The position numbers were made by a program, and so were the translations under genes. The notes under the pieces were generated by a model. That model worked only from the letters and a program-made list of their open reading frames with translations. It ran no database searches and was not told the DNA's origin. Of a stretch of DNA of 64,000 nucleotides, positions 34,828 through 43,884 are shown in pieces. Within the stretch, counting starts at the first letter, position 1, and each line of letters opens with the position of its first letter. Origin of the DNA: Geomobilibacter sp964431365 (GTDB taxonomy: Bacteria; Desulfobacterota; Desulfuromonadia; Geobacterales; DSM-12255); contig CAYSJJ010000011.1 of assembly GCA_964431365.1 (NCBI GenBank), positions 1-64,000 on the forward strand, written 5' to 3'.

Positions 34828-36255
34828 TCATGCATCGGGCGGCAGAGACTGGAGCCGCTTGTTCAGGGTCTGCCGGGTGATGCCGAGCAGGGACGCGGCA
34901 ATCCCCTGGTTCCCCTTGGCACGCTTCATGGCCTCGCCGATGAGGTACTCCTCGCTTTCCCGCAGGGAGGGGAAGTGGCCGAAGATGTCATGAAAGGGAT
35001 CGCCGGCCGTTCCGGCAACGGGGAGCCCCACGTTCTGACCACGCACCGCGCAGATCGCATCGCTGAAGCTCTCCATGGAGAGGACCCCGCCGGAGTGCCG
35101 CGCAACCGCGTCGTGAACCATCGACTCCAGTTCACGCACATTGCCCGGGAAGTGATAGGTGGCGAGCAGCACGGAGAGTTCCCGCGGAAATGTCGGCTTC
35201 TTCTTGCGGAGCTGGCCGGCGGCCTCGGCAAGGAAATGGTCCACGAGGAGCGGAATATCTTCCGGCCGCTCGCGAAGCGGAATGATTGACACCTGATGGG
35301 TACAGAGCCGGTAATAGAGGTCGCGCCTGAACTTGCCGGCGGCGATCAGCTGCTGCAGATCGTGGTTGGTGGCGAGCACCACGCGGGCATCGCTCTTTTT
35401 GGGGGTGTCGGAACCGACCGGATAATACTCCCGCTCCTGGAGCAGCCTGAGGAGCTTGGTCTGGGACTGTTCGTTCAGATCGCCGATCTCGTCAAGGAAC
35501 AGGGTGCCGCCGGCCGCCTTTGCCACCAGCCCGTCCCGCGGCTGATCGGCACCGGTGAAGGCACCTTTGCGGTGACCGAACAGGGTGTCGGCGAACATCA
35601 CGTCGTCAAGGCCGGCCACGTTGACTGCCACATAATCACCCTGGCAGCCGGACAACTGGTGCAGCGCCCGTGCAACCAGTTCCTTGCCGGTCCCGGTCTC
35701 GCCATTGATCAGGACCGGCTGCCGGGAGGGGGCGATGACCTCCAGGTACCTGAAAACGGCCCGCATCTTTTCGTTGCAGGTGACGAACGCATCGAACGCC
35801 TCCTCGTGCTCCAGGCGATCGCTGAAAAACCGGTCGCGGAGCTGGTTTATCTCCCGGAACATCGAGCGGTGCTCCAGGGCCTTGCGCAGACTGGTGATCA
35901 GGCGGTCGTTCTCCACCGGCTTGGTGAGATAATCGAAGGCGCCGGACTTGATGCAGCGGACAGCGGTTTCGGTCTCGTCCAGCGCCGTCATGACTATGAC
36001 CTGAATGTCGGGATGGTCGCGGGTGATCTGGGGGAGGAGTTCGAGCCCCCCCAGGTGGGGCATGAACAGATCGAGGACCATCACCGACACCTTGTTCTTT
36101 GCCAGATACGGCATCACCTCGCGACTGTCGTTCAAGGTCACCACCGACGTGAACCCCTGGCTCAAGAGGGACAGTTTAGAAACCTTGAGCAGATGGAGCT
36201 CATCGTCCACCAGCAGTATTGTCGCTGAATTGTCGTCGCTACTCCATTTTTGCAT
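34828..36255 (-). CDS. Sigma54-dependent response regulator
   Basis: A 475-residue NtrC-type regulator. The receiver domain (about 10-130) has the phospho-Asp in SVMVLDLFMPHLGG. The AAA+ domain (about 160-400) has Walker A GETGTGKELVARALH and GAFTGA in GHRKGAFTGADQPRDG. The Fis-like helix-turn-helix is QGIAASLLGITRQTLNKRLQ at the C-terminus. It follows the multi-PAS kinase by 67 bp, so they probably form a pair. Targets unknown. Confidence 0.93.
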   Translation of the reverse strand: MQKWSSDDNSATILLVDDELHLLKVSKLSLLSQGFTSVVTLNDSREVMPYLAKNKVSVMVLDLFMPHLGGLELLPQITRDHPDIQVIVMTALDETETAVRCIKSGAFDYLTKPVENDRLITSLRKALEHRSMFREINQLRDRFFSDRLEHEEAFDAFVTCNEKMRAVFRYLEVIAPSRQPVLINGETGTGKELVARALHQLSGCQGDYVAVNVAGLDDVMFADTLFGHRKGAFTGADQPRDGLVAKAAGGTLFLDEIGDLNEQSQTKLLRLLQEREYYPVGSDTPKKSDARVVLATNHDLQQLIAAGKFRRDLYYRLCTHQVSIIPLRERPEDIPLLVDHFLAEAAGQLRKKKPTFPRELSVLLATYHFPGNVRELESMVHDAVARHSGGVLSMESFSDAICAVRGQNVGLPVAGTAGDPFHDIFGHFPSLRESEEYLIGEAMKRAKGNQGIAASLLGITRQTLNKRLQSLPPDA

Positions 36256-36322
36256 CGGCTAAAGCTCCTTTTCGGTTGGCCCTTAAACTCTTCTTTTCGC
36301 CGGACGTCCCTCGGGGACCCCC

Positions 36323-39300
36323 TTATTGTTCTGCTGCTCCGGACGGATCAACAGCGGGGCCGATCAGATCGCGATTTTCATGCTGTACGGCGGCGGGCAG
36401 GGCTATGGTTACGGTCGTCCCTTCTCCCAGCTGGCTGGTAATGGTCATAGTCCCGCCATGGGACGTGACGATTGAGCCGGTGATGGACAACCCCAGACCT
36501 GTTCCGCCGCTGTCCAGCCTGGTGGTGAAAAACGGTTCGTTGACCCGCTCCAGCAGTTCGGCGGGGATTCCGGCGCCTTCGTCGCGCACCGTCATGCTCA
36601 CCACCTGACGAACGGGATCATACGCCGTCGTGATCCATACCCCTCGATCCTTGGACTCCAGCGACTGGAGGGCATTCATGACCAGGTTGACCACCACCTG
36701 CTCCAGCTGCTGCGGACTCCCCTTCACCATCGGGATCGCTTCGGCCAGCTCAAGGTGGAACCGGTCGGTGAGCCGGTTGATATGGTGATTCAGGAGCGCC
36801 ATGGCCAGGGAGATCACCCGGTTCAGGTCGACCGGGGAATCGGGGAGTATCACCCCCTGACGGGAGTAGCTCTTCAGGTTGCCGATGATATCCCTGATCC
36901 GCCGGGCACCGTCGACCACCCCGGCCAGCATCTCGGGGATTTCCGTATGGAGCTGGGTGAAATCCAGACCGCCGGCCACGAAGCTGCCATGCTCATCCGC
37001 AAACTGCAGGAGCTTGTCGTCAAGATCTCGCCAGACCCTCTCCAGGAGTTGCGCGTTCCCCAGTATGTAGTTGTTCGGATTGTTGATCTCGTGGGCAACC
37101 CCTGCCACCAGGAGTCCCAGAGAGGTCATCTTGTTGGCCATGATCAGGCGGGACTGGATGGCATGGGCCTCCTCCTCCAGCCGGATCCGTTCGGTAATGT
37201 CCCGGAACGTGCAGTAGACCGCGCTCTCACCCTGCAGTTGGATCGACTTGCCGTGGATCGATACGTGGATACCGGTTCCATCCGGCCGGACCGCAGGCAC
37301 GCGATCCATCCTGACCACCCCCTTCCACGGGAGAGTTGCCACGGACTCCAGAAACGCGGCGCGGTCGGCCTCATGCCGGAAGACCGTCAGCGGCCTGCCG
37401 ACGAGTTCCTCCTTGGGATGACCGAACAGACGCTCGGCGGTCGGATTGACGTCCAGCACCGACCACTCCGCGCCAGAGAGAAGGACGATGGCATCCTCAG
37501 TCTGCTCGAATATCTCGCGGAACCGTTTTTCGCTGTCGGAAAGGGCCAACAGGGCCTGCTTGCGGTCGGTTATGTCGATGATCACGCCGAGGTAACCGGT
37601 GATGTCGCCGGCATAATTCCGCAGGGAGGTGGCACTGCCGTAAACCCAATGGGTCTGGCCGCCAGGCGTGCAGAATCGGTACTCTCCGCTGAACTGGCGG
37701 CCGGCGGCGACCGAGTCGTACCAGCCGTCGCGCACCGCCTCACGGTCATCGGGGTGGAGGGCATTCTCCCACCCTTCGTGCATGGCCTGTTCCGACGAGA
37801 CACCGGCGATGCTGCACCATTGTTCGTTCACAAAAATGCAGCGCCCCGCGGCATCGGCCTCGTAGATGCCGACCGGGGCGTTGGTGGCCAGGGCGCGGAA
37901 CCGCTCCTCGCTCCGGCGCAGTTCCTCTTCGGCCCGCGTCCGGTCGGTGATGTCCCGGTAGCTCCAGACCCGGCCGATACTCTGACCGTTCAGTAGCTGC
38001 GGATGGGATGAGCGCTCGACGAACCTCCCGTCCTTGAGACGCATGATATCCAGCGAGATCGTATCCGGCTGCCGGTACAGAGCCTCTGTCCGGGACTGGA
38101 ACGCCTCCGGGTCCTCCACGAGCCCCTGCAGGTAGCCGCTCATCCGGAGGCTGTCCTGCGTTTCCATAACATCTGCCGGGACGTCGAACAGGTCCACCAG
38201 CCGTTGGTTATAGGTAAGTATCCTGCGCTGCCAGTCCACTGCCAGGATGGCGTCCGCCGTAGCCTCCAGGGTTGTCTCCAGCAGCGACAGCATCCGCTGC
38301 TGGCGCAACTCATGCTCCTTGATGGGGCTGATGTCCCTGACAATCAGGATCAGGCTCGACCGGTCCCCCAGGTCGGCCTTGCTCACCGAGATGGACATGG
38401 GAAACCTGCTGCCGTCCTGCCGCCGGCCGATCACCTCGTGGTGGACGCAATCGGCGGGAAGGATGCCGGACGGCGCCTGTGCAAGGATGCCCTGGACATA
38501 ACCGGCCGGCTCTTCGACCAGCATGTCCGGCAGGTGGCCGCGAACATCCTCCTCCCGGTAGCCGAAGGCCAGTTCCGCGGCAGTATTGAACAGTTCGATC
38601 CGCCCATGCTGGTCCATGACCACGACCGCATCGACCACCTGTTCCACCACCAGTTCGAATCGCGCCTTCTCAGCCGAGAAGGCCCTCCTGATCGGCTGCA
38701 CTACCAACCACCAGATGAACGGGCAGGAGAAGAGGCCGAGCAGGGCGGCATCGATGACGGCGGTATCCCAGCCGCTCTTCGGGTGCAGGGCCAGTTCCAT
38801 GACTGCCATCACCACGAACTCGATAGAAAAGAGCACGACCACCATCCTGTAGAGGATGATGAAGGGCTCGGGAACCATCGGTACCGCAAGGCGCTGTTTC
38901 CGGAAAAAATGCACTAATAGCCACCAGATCAGCGGCGAACCGATGGCGATGAGCAGGAAGGCATCGGCCAGCAGCCTGATATGCAGACCCGCATGCTTCA
39001 GCCCCTCCGGCAGCAAGGCAGTAGAGAGCAATTCCAGCGCGAAGATCAGCGTCATCAGCTGAAGCAGAAGGGCCACAAGGGTAACGTGGCTGAACGACCT
39101 CGCGTGGCGGCGGAGCGGGAGGATAAACAGCCCCCAGCTCAGCGCCGCAGAGCAGAGCGTCATGGCAAGGCCTTCGACAAGGCTCTGCATCGCTCCCGGC
39201 AATGGCGGCATGAGCAGACGCAACATGCTGTCGATCACCAGCTCGACGGCGAATATGATCAGGAGCAGCCGCAGGTAGAACCGAAACACCTGGGGAGTTC

Positions 39301-39325
39301 CCTTCAGGAACGATCCGAATCCCAT
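36323..39325 (-). CDS. Multi-PAS membrane sensor histidine kinase
   Basis: A 1000-residue kinase. About six membrane segments (about 12-210) come first. Four PAS domains follow (about 220-335, 345-455, 470-590, 600-715). HisKA has phospho-His in GVAHEINNPNNYILGNA, and HATPase_c has VVNLVMNALQSLE, DEGAGIPAELL and GTGLGLSI. PAS domains may bind small ligands or heme, but no heme-binding pattern is obvious. Likely partner is the activator just downstream. Confidence 0.93.
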   Translation of the reverse strand: MGFGSFLKGTPQVFRFYLRLLLIIFAVELVIDSMLRLLMPPLPGAMQSLVEGLAMTLCSAALSWGLFILPLRRHARSFSHVTLVALLLQLMTLIFALELLSTALLPEGLKHAGLHIRLLADAFLLIAIGSPLIWWLLVHFFRKQRLAVPMVPEPFIILYRMVVVLFSIEFVVMAVMELALHPKSGWDTAVIDAALLGLFSCPFIWWLVVQPIRRAFSAEKARFELVVEQVVDAVVVMDQHGRIELFNTAAELAFGYREEDVRGHLPDMLVEEPAGYVQGILAQAPSGILPADCVHHEVIGRRQDGSRFPMSISVSKADLGDRSSLILIVRDISPIKEHELRQQRMLSLLETTLEATADAILAVDWQRRILTYNQRLVDLFDVPADVMETQDSLRMSGYLQGLVEDPEAFQSRTEALYRQPDTISLDIMRLKDGRFVERSSHPQLLNGQSIGRVWSYRDITDRTRAEEELRRSEERFRALATNAPVGIYEADAAGRCIFVNEQWCSIAGVSSEQAMHEGWENALHPDDREAVRDGWYDSVAAGRQFSGEYRFCTPGGQTHWVYGSATSLRNYAGDITGYLGVIIDITDRKQALLALSDSEKRFREIFEQTEDAIVLLSGAEWSVLDVNPTAERLFGHPKEELVGRPLTVFRHEADRAAFLESVATLPWKGVVRMDRVPAVRPDGTGIHVSIHGKSIQLQGESAVYCTFRDITERIRLEEEAHAIQSRLIMANKMTSLGLLVAGVAHEINNPNNYILGNAQLLERVWRDLDDKLLQFADEHGSFVAGGLDFTQLHTEIPEMLAGVVDGARRIRDIIGNLKSYSRQGVILPDSPVDLNRVISLAMALLNHHINRLTDRFHLELAEAIPMVKGSPQQLEQVVVNLVMNALQSLESKDRGVWITTAYDPVRQVVSMTVRDEGAGIPAELLERVNEPFFTTRLDSGGTGLGLSITGSIVTSHGGTMTITSQLGEGTTVTIALPAAVQHENRDLIGPAVDPSGAAEQ

Positions 39326-39659
39326 GTCCTATCCTTTGTAGCGGTGCAAAAACATGTACATCTGTCACCGGCGTGCGTCGTTGGTCGCGCCGCGGCCAGA
39401 GCGCCTTTGCGGCAGACAGGCGTTCACCTTCAGGGGAAGGTACGACACCCATGGCCGAAGACCATAGTACCATCTTCGCCGCGGGAACGGCCCTGAAGGC
39501 CATTCCGGCAACGGATCTCCCGGTTGGCATCGAACGTGCTTTTCCCCAGGCAAGCGTTCCGGGAATGGCCGGCGGCCACGCACAGTGCTTAGACTCTAGC
39601 AAAAAAAGCCGGTGCCGCAAACAGAAGAGACGTCACCGAGCCCGGAACAAAGGCTGACT
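39326..39659. other. Intergenic stretch without a recognisable gene
   Basis: About 330 bp between the kinase start and the transposase remnant. Open frames exist here, but they are short and show no recognisable family. No clear promoter or terminator was seen. It may contain debris from the adjacent insertion element. Confidence 0.4.
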
Positions 39660-40010
39660 ATGGACCACATGGGCATATTTTCCGCAACCCTTGGCCTGTC
39701 ACAACTCTGGCAGATCGACCGGGTCAGCTTCGTCGAAGGCATCAGACGGGTCGACCTGTTCCTCTCCTGCCGGTCCGCCAGCCGTTTCACCTGCCCGGCT
39801 TGCGGTGGGGAGGCAGAACTCTGCGCCACCCGGGAAGAGCTCTGGTATCACGTCGACTTTCTCCGCTACACGGCCTTTCTCCATGCCGATGTCCCCCAGG
39901 TGGAGTGTCGGACAGGGTGCGGCATCGGCACGATCACCGTCCCCTGGTCGCGGTCAGGGTCGCGATTCATACTCGTCGGCTACCGGCCTGGCCAAACCGG
40001 CGCACTCTAG
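39660..40010 (+). pseudogene. ISL3-family transposase N-terminal remnant
   Basis: About 116 residues match the N-terminal part of ISL3 transposases: a zinc-binding module (FTCPACGG and later VECRTGCGIGTITVPW), with WYHVDFLRYTAFLHADVPQVEC between. The frame then ends soon after SGSRFILVGYRPGQTG. The catalytic DDE domain is missing, so it is a truncated copy. No terminal repeats or target duplication could be identified. Confidence 0.75.
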
Positions 40011-40054
40011 CTATTCGGAAGGGGGAATGATCTGCAGGTGGGAGGATATCGGTA

Positions 40055-40729
40055 TTACCTGTTCTGCTCGCAATTCTCCTGAAAATGGAGCTGCAGCGTA
40101 TCCAACGCCAATGCCACCAGGCTTCCGAGCCCGGCAACACCCTTGAAGACGCAGCCGTTATCGAGCATGATCCAGTTCTCTTCGAGGGATGCCTCTATCT
40201 CCCGGCGGCTCCTGGGGGTATGACCGCTGATAACCCGCCGGCCGCCGGTTTGGGCCAGATCTACGATGCAGGAACGGCTCCAGAGGAGGGTCTGCCGGTC
40301 AACGAACGGATCGGGGCGCCGACAGTCCAGGCCGGCGTGGACCAGGGCAAACCCCGGCAGGAGCAGATATGTCGGCAGCTCATCGAGGAGTCTGCGATAC
40401 GGCTCGGGGATCTCGCACGCATCTTCCACCCCGAAGCTCTCCAGGGTGGCATGTCCGCCGTTGAGCATCCAGAGGTAGAACTGGCTTCTGTCCTGGCAGG
40501 AAGCGAGCAGCATCTCCTCGTGATTCCCCCTGACCGAGGCGACACTATATCCGCTCTCACGAAGTCCGACCAGGAAATCCAGCACCTCCCGCGTTGCCGG
40601 CCCGCGATCGATCAGGTCCCCCAGCAGGTAAAGCTCGTCCTCCCTGGTCACCCCGAGCGTCTCCTCAACCAGAAGCCGCAGGGTCCGGGCACAGCCATGC
40701 ACATCGCCAATCACGTAACGTTTCTTCAT
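40055..40729 (-). CDS. PPP-family metallophosphatase (ApaH/PrpE-like)
   Basis: A 224-residue two-metal phosphatase with all signature motifs: GDVHGCARTL, GDLIDRGPATREVLDFL, VRGNHEEMLL, the later HAGLD and SGHTPRSRR. Family members act on phosphoproteins or dinucleoside tetraphosphates; the length and order fit either. The ATG at 40729 gives the canonical start MKKRYVIGDVHGC. A frame extends upstream to 40783. It is divergent from the next gene. Confidence 0.88.
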   Translation of the reverse strand: MKKRYVIGDVHGCARTLRLLVEETLGVTREDELYLLGDLIDRGPATREVLDFLVGLRESGYSVASVRGNHEEMLLASCQDRSQFYLWMLNGGHATLESFGVEDACEIPEPYRRLLDELPTYLLLPGFALVHAGLDCRRPDPFVDRQTLLWSRSCIVDLAQTGGRRVISGHTPRSRREIEASLEENWIMLDNGCVFKGVAGLGSLVALALDTLQLHFQENCEQNR

Positions 40730-40826
40730 GTAGGCATTGTACCGCAAAACTGTAGGCTTCGCTCGAGCCTGTTGCTTTGGCATATTTGTGTTAGAGTCTC
40801 AGGAAAGCTGATTGAACGGATCTCCC

Positions 40827-41978
40827 ATGAGCCTCTTCCTCCTCATCTTTCTGTCCATATACGGCAGCGCCAACGGCTACTTCTTTCTGAAGGCTCGGCC
40901 CACCGTTTCCCTGGTCGGGATCGGCACCACGGCCCTGGCCCTCTTCCTGGCAGTCATGGTGGCTGCCCCCCTTCTCGTCCGCCTCCTTGAGCGTGGCGGC
41001 CACGAGGACGCAGCGCGTGTGGCGGCCTACATCGGTTACTGCTGGATGGGTGTTCTCTTCCTTTTCGTAGTGACCGCCGGTCTGCTCGACCTTTGCCGCC
41101 TGGCGGTCCGGCTGGCCGGCGTCGTGCTCGGACGGGCACTCCCGCTCCCCCTGGATGGCAGCGCCGCCTTCCTCATCCCGTTCTGTCTCGCCGTCGGCAT
41201 CGGCGTCTATGGCTGGTTCGAGGCCCTGCAGATCCGCCAGGAGCAGGTCACGCTGGTAACCACCAAGTTACCTCCCGGCATCAGGCGGCTGAGGATCGTC
41301 CAGATCTCTGATGTCCATGTCGGCCTCATCGTCCGGGAGGAGCGACTCAGGAGGATGATTGCCCGAGTCCGGGAAGCATCGCCGGACATCCTGGTCTCCA
41401 CCGGCGATCTGGTGGACGGACATGTTAGCCATTTCAACGGCATCGCCGAGCTGCTCCGGGAGGTGAGACCGCGCTACGGTTCCTTCGCCGTTCCCGGCAA
41501 CCACGAATATTACGTAGGGATCGACCAGGCAAACGCCTTTACCGAGCGGGCCGGGTTCACCATCCTGCGGGGCCGGTCGGCGGATGTTGCCGGTCTGATC
41601 ACCATTGCCGGCGTTGACGACCCTGCTGCCGGCCGATTTGGCTCCCCCCCTCTGAAGGACGAGAGTACACTCCTTTCTCCCCTCCCCCGCAACCGGTTCG
41701 TCCTGTTTCTCAAGCATCGCCCGGTGGTGGCCCCCTCATCGATCGGTCTCTTCGATCTCCAGCTTTCCGGTCATGTCCACAAGGGGCAGATCTTCCCCTT
41801 CAACGCCTTGACCTACCTGAACTTTCCGGTCCACGCCGGACTTACCACCCTTTCTGCCGAATCCGGCCTCTACGTCAGCCGCGGCACCGGCACCTGGGGC
41901 CCGCCCATCCGCTTCCTCGCCCCGCCGGAGGTGACCGTCATCGATCTGGTGTCTGCCGGGCATGACAATGTGCCATGA
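40827..41978 (+). CDS. Membrane-anchored metallophosphoesterase (YkuE-like)
   Basis: A 383-residue calcineurin-like phosphoesterase. About four N-terminal membrane segments (about 1-140) lead to a catalytic domain with QISDVHVGL, STGDLVDGH, VPGNHEYYVG, FLKHRP and LSGHVHKGQIFP. Relatives act on lipid or cell-envelope phosphates such as UDP-sugars. An upstream TTG at 40812 follows AGGAAAG and could be the real start. No partner gene is obvious. Confidence 0.85.
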   Translation: MSLFLLIFLSIYGSANGYFFLKARPTVSLVGIGTTALALFLAVMVAAPLLVRLLERGGHEDAARVAAYIGYCWMGVLFLFVVTAGLLDLCRLAVRLAGVVLGRALPLPLDGSAAFLIPFCLAVGIGVYGWFEALQIRQEQVTLVTTKLPPGIRRLRIVQISDVHVGLIVREERLRRMIARVREASPDILVSTGDLVDGHVSHFNGIAELLREVRPRYGSFAVPGNHEYYVGIDQANAFTERAGFTILRGRSADVAGLITIAGVDDPAAGRFGSPPLKDESTLLSPLPRNRFVLFLKHRPVVAPSSIGLFDLQLSGHVHKGQIFPFNALTYLNFPVHAGLTTLSAESGLYVSRGTGTWGPPIRFLAPPEVTVIDLVSAGHDNVP

Positions 41979-42150
41979 AAGCGAAACCCTTCGAGCTCAC
42001 AGCTTGATAATTAATTATTTCAAATACAACTCGACCCATCCGTCCCCCTACACACCAACAACATCCTAATATTATTAACCTACATCACCTTGCCCACGAG
42101 AGACAGAGCGACAATAGATCGCAAGACAAATAAACACAAAATAATTAAAT

Positions 42151-42179
42151 TTGACTTACCAGCAAAACATTGCTATACG
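42151..42179 (+). promoter_or_regulatory. Predicted strong promoter P1 upstream of yaeQ-greB
   Basis: TTGACT (42151-42156) and TATACG (42174-42179) are 17 bp apart, with a very A+T-rich stretch upstream that could act as an UP element. Transcription would start near 42186, just before an intrinsic terminator. The surrounding 41979-42382 stretch (404 bp) holds no recognisable gene. Confidence 0.6.
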
Positions 42180-42197
42180 TTGATTGACTTATCCTTA

Positions 42198-42230
42198 GCC
42201 TCTTACCGTCAAGGTCAGGGGCATTTTTTT
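42198..42230 (+). terminator. Leader terminator upstream of yaeQ-greB
   Basis: Stem 42198-42207 with 42213-42222 (one mismatch, loop GTCAA) is followed by A and seven T residues. It lies about 12 bp after the predicted P1 start, so it would stop most transcripts early. It could alternatively end the upstream phosphoesterase transcript. A rival pairing of TTGAC (42184-42188) with loop GTCAA (42208-42212) is possible. Confidence 0.65.
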
Positions 42231-42300
42231 GTCCGCAGGACTCCCTCCCCCGCTATCTGCCTGTTTCCACCCCCTCCCGACTGGCTGCATCACTGTCGGT

Positions 42301-42330
42301 TTGACCAACCCATGCATTTCTAGCTAGGAT
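42301..42330 (+). promoter_or_regulatory. Predicted second promoter P2 of yaeQ-greB
   Basis: TTGACC (42301-42306) and TAGGAT (42325-42330) are 18 bp apart, about 50 bp before the yaeQ start. It would bypass the leader terminator. Confidence 0.45.
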
Positions 42331-42382
42331 TTGCACCCCTTGACGGTTATGATGTGCCGATCAATCACAAAGGAAAACTGCC

Positions 42383-42937
42383 GTGGCTCTCCCGTCGACT
42401 ATCTACCGCGCAAACATCCAGCTGTCCCATGTAGACCGAAACCATTACGAATCACTGCAGGTTACCGTAGCCCGGCACCCCTCGGAAACTGCGGAGCGGC
42501 TGGTGGCACGCCTTCTGGCCTATGCCCTGTTCGCCGAACCGGAACTCGTCTTCACCAAGGGGATCTGCGCCGGCGACGAGCCGGACCTCTGGATCAAGGG
42601 GCCGGACGGCAGGGTCCTCCTCTGGCTCGAAGTTGGGCTCCCCGACCCCGAGCGCCTGGCCAAGGCGAGCCGTCATGCCGAGCGGGTGGTGGTGTTGACC
42701 TGCGGCTCCTCCCAGGCGACCTGGAAGAAGCAGCACCTGCCGAAGCTCTCCGCTGTCCCCAACCTGACCCTCCTCGGTCTGGAGCAGGAGTTCCTGGCCA
42801 GGCTCGTCAAGCGGCTGGAACGTTCGATTTCATGGTCCGTCACCGTCACCGAGGGCTCCATCTACCTCGGTCTGGACGACGAAACCCTGGAGAGTTCCCT
42901 CGTTCACGTCTCCGGACCGGAGGCGTTCGCACCATGA
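42383..42937 (+). CDS. yaeQ: YaeQ family protein
   Basis: A 184-residue YaeQ protein with a PD-(D/E)XK-nuclease-like fold by family. Visible are the start MALPSTIYRANIQLSHVDRN, HPSETAERLVARLLAYALF, the D and E residues in GDEPDLWIKGPDGRVLLWLEVGLPD and the C-terminal LTLLGLEQEFL. The GTG start at 42383 follows AAAGGA. It overlaps greB by 4 bp (ATGA), so they are co-expressed. YaeQ's role is poorly understood; it has been linked to transcription elongation through RfaH in enterics. Confidence 0.88.
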   Translation: MALPSTIYRANIQLSHVDRNHYESLQVTVARHPSETAERLVARLLAYALFAEPELVFTKGICAGDEPDLWIKGPDGRVLLWLEVGLPDPERLAKASRHAERVVVLTCGSSQATWKKQHLPKLSAVPNLTLLGLEQEFLARLVKRLERSISWSVTVTEGSIYLGLDDETLESSLVHVSGPEAFAP

Positions 42938-43410
42938 CGAACCTGATCACAGCGGAAGGTCTGAAGCGAATGCAGGCTGAGTTCGACCAACTCTGGTACG
43001 TGGAGCGCCCCAAGGTCGTTCAGGGGGTTTCGGACGCGGCGGCCGAAGGGGACCGCTCGGAAAACGCCGAATACATCTATGGGAAGAAGCGGCTGCGGGA
43101 GATCGACCGGAAACTGAAGCATCTGGGATCGCGGCTCAAGCTGCTCAAGACGGCATCACCGCCGGCACGGCCGGAGTCGGTCTCGTTCGGCTGCTGGGTG
43201 ACGTACGAGAACGAGGAGGGGGAGGAGCGCTGTTATCAGTTGGTGGGACCCGATGAGTTTGATGTGACTGCGGGGCGGATCAGCATAGATTCGCCGGTGG
43301 GGCAGGCGCTCATGGGGAAACGGATCGATGACGAGGTGATCATTCGTCGCCCTTCCGGGGCGTTGACGGTGGTCATCACCGGGATCAGCCCGATCCGGCC
43401 GACTGATTAG
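42934..43410 (+). CDS. greB: Transcript cleavage factor GreB
   Basis: A 158-residue Gre factor that stimulates RNA polymerase to cut backtracked RNA. The N-terminal coiled coil (about 1-75) has the acidic tip DAAAEGDRSENAEY, and the C-terminal FKBP-like domain has QLVGPDEFD and ISIDSPVGQALMGKRIDDEV. The GreB rather than GreA assignment is based on overall look (FDQLWYVERPKVV). It is coupled to yaeQ and ends 4 bp inside the convergent TPR gene. Confidence 0.93.
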   Translation: MTNLITAEGLKRMQAEFDQLWYVERPKVVQGVSDAAAEGDRSENAEYIYGKKRLREIDRKLKHLGSRLKLLKTASPPARPESVSFGCWVTYENEEGEERCYQLVGPDEFDVTAGRISIDSPVGQALMGKRIDDEVIIRRPSGALTVVITGISPIRPTD

Positions 43411-43859
43411 CGCAGACCGAGGCGGCTCAGGAATAGACCGAGGTAGGTGTTCAGGGGGTTGTCGCGGTGCAGGAAGGAAATGACCGGCGGCTTGCGCGAC
43501 CCGATCTCTTCCAGCAGGTTCACGAGTTCGGCGCCTCCCCCCTCGGCAACCCCCTGCCGGAAGGCAGTGATCGCTTCAGCCTTCTGGCCGGCAAGGAGAT
43601 GAATCCGCCCCAGGTTGAGATAGTGGTCAGGATTGCCGCTCTCCCGTGCCAGCGCAGTCTGGCAGAGCTCCACCCCCTTTTTGACCTGCCCGCGCTCCTT
43701 GGCGATGCAATACCCCAGGAGCGAATACCAGCTCGGATTGTCGTCAAGCTTCAGCGCCTTTTCCACAAGACCCAGTGCTGCCACGCAATCCTCTTCGGCC
43801 AGGGCTTCCCTCGCTCTTTCGAACTCCCTTTCGGCCAGTCGTCCCGACTCGGATCCCAT
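43407..43859 (-). CDS. TPR repeat protein
   Basis: A 150-residue protein of helical repeats: AEREFERAREALAEEDCVAALGLVEKALKLDDNP, SWYSLLGYCIAKERGQVKKGVELCQTALARESGNP and DHYLNLGRIHLLAGQKAEAITAFRQGV form about three TPR units. The C-terminus is NPLNTYLGLFLSRLGLR. No signal peptide is visible, so it is cytoplasmic. Start ATG at 43859 has a moderate GGGAG site. Probably a scaffold for protein contacts; partner unknown. Confidence 0.8.
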   Translation of the reverse strand: MGSESGRLAEREFERAREALAEEDCVAALGLVEKALKLDDNPSWYSLLGYCIAKERGQVKKGVELCQTALARESGNPDHYLNLGRIHLLAGQKAEAITAFRQGVAEGGGAELVNLLEEIGSRKPPVISFLHRDNPLNTYLGLFLSRLGLR

Positions 43860-43884
43860 CCACACTCCCGTCAATTTTCCTGAG

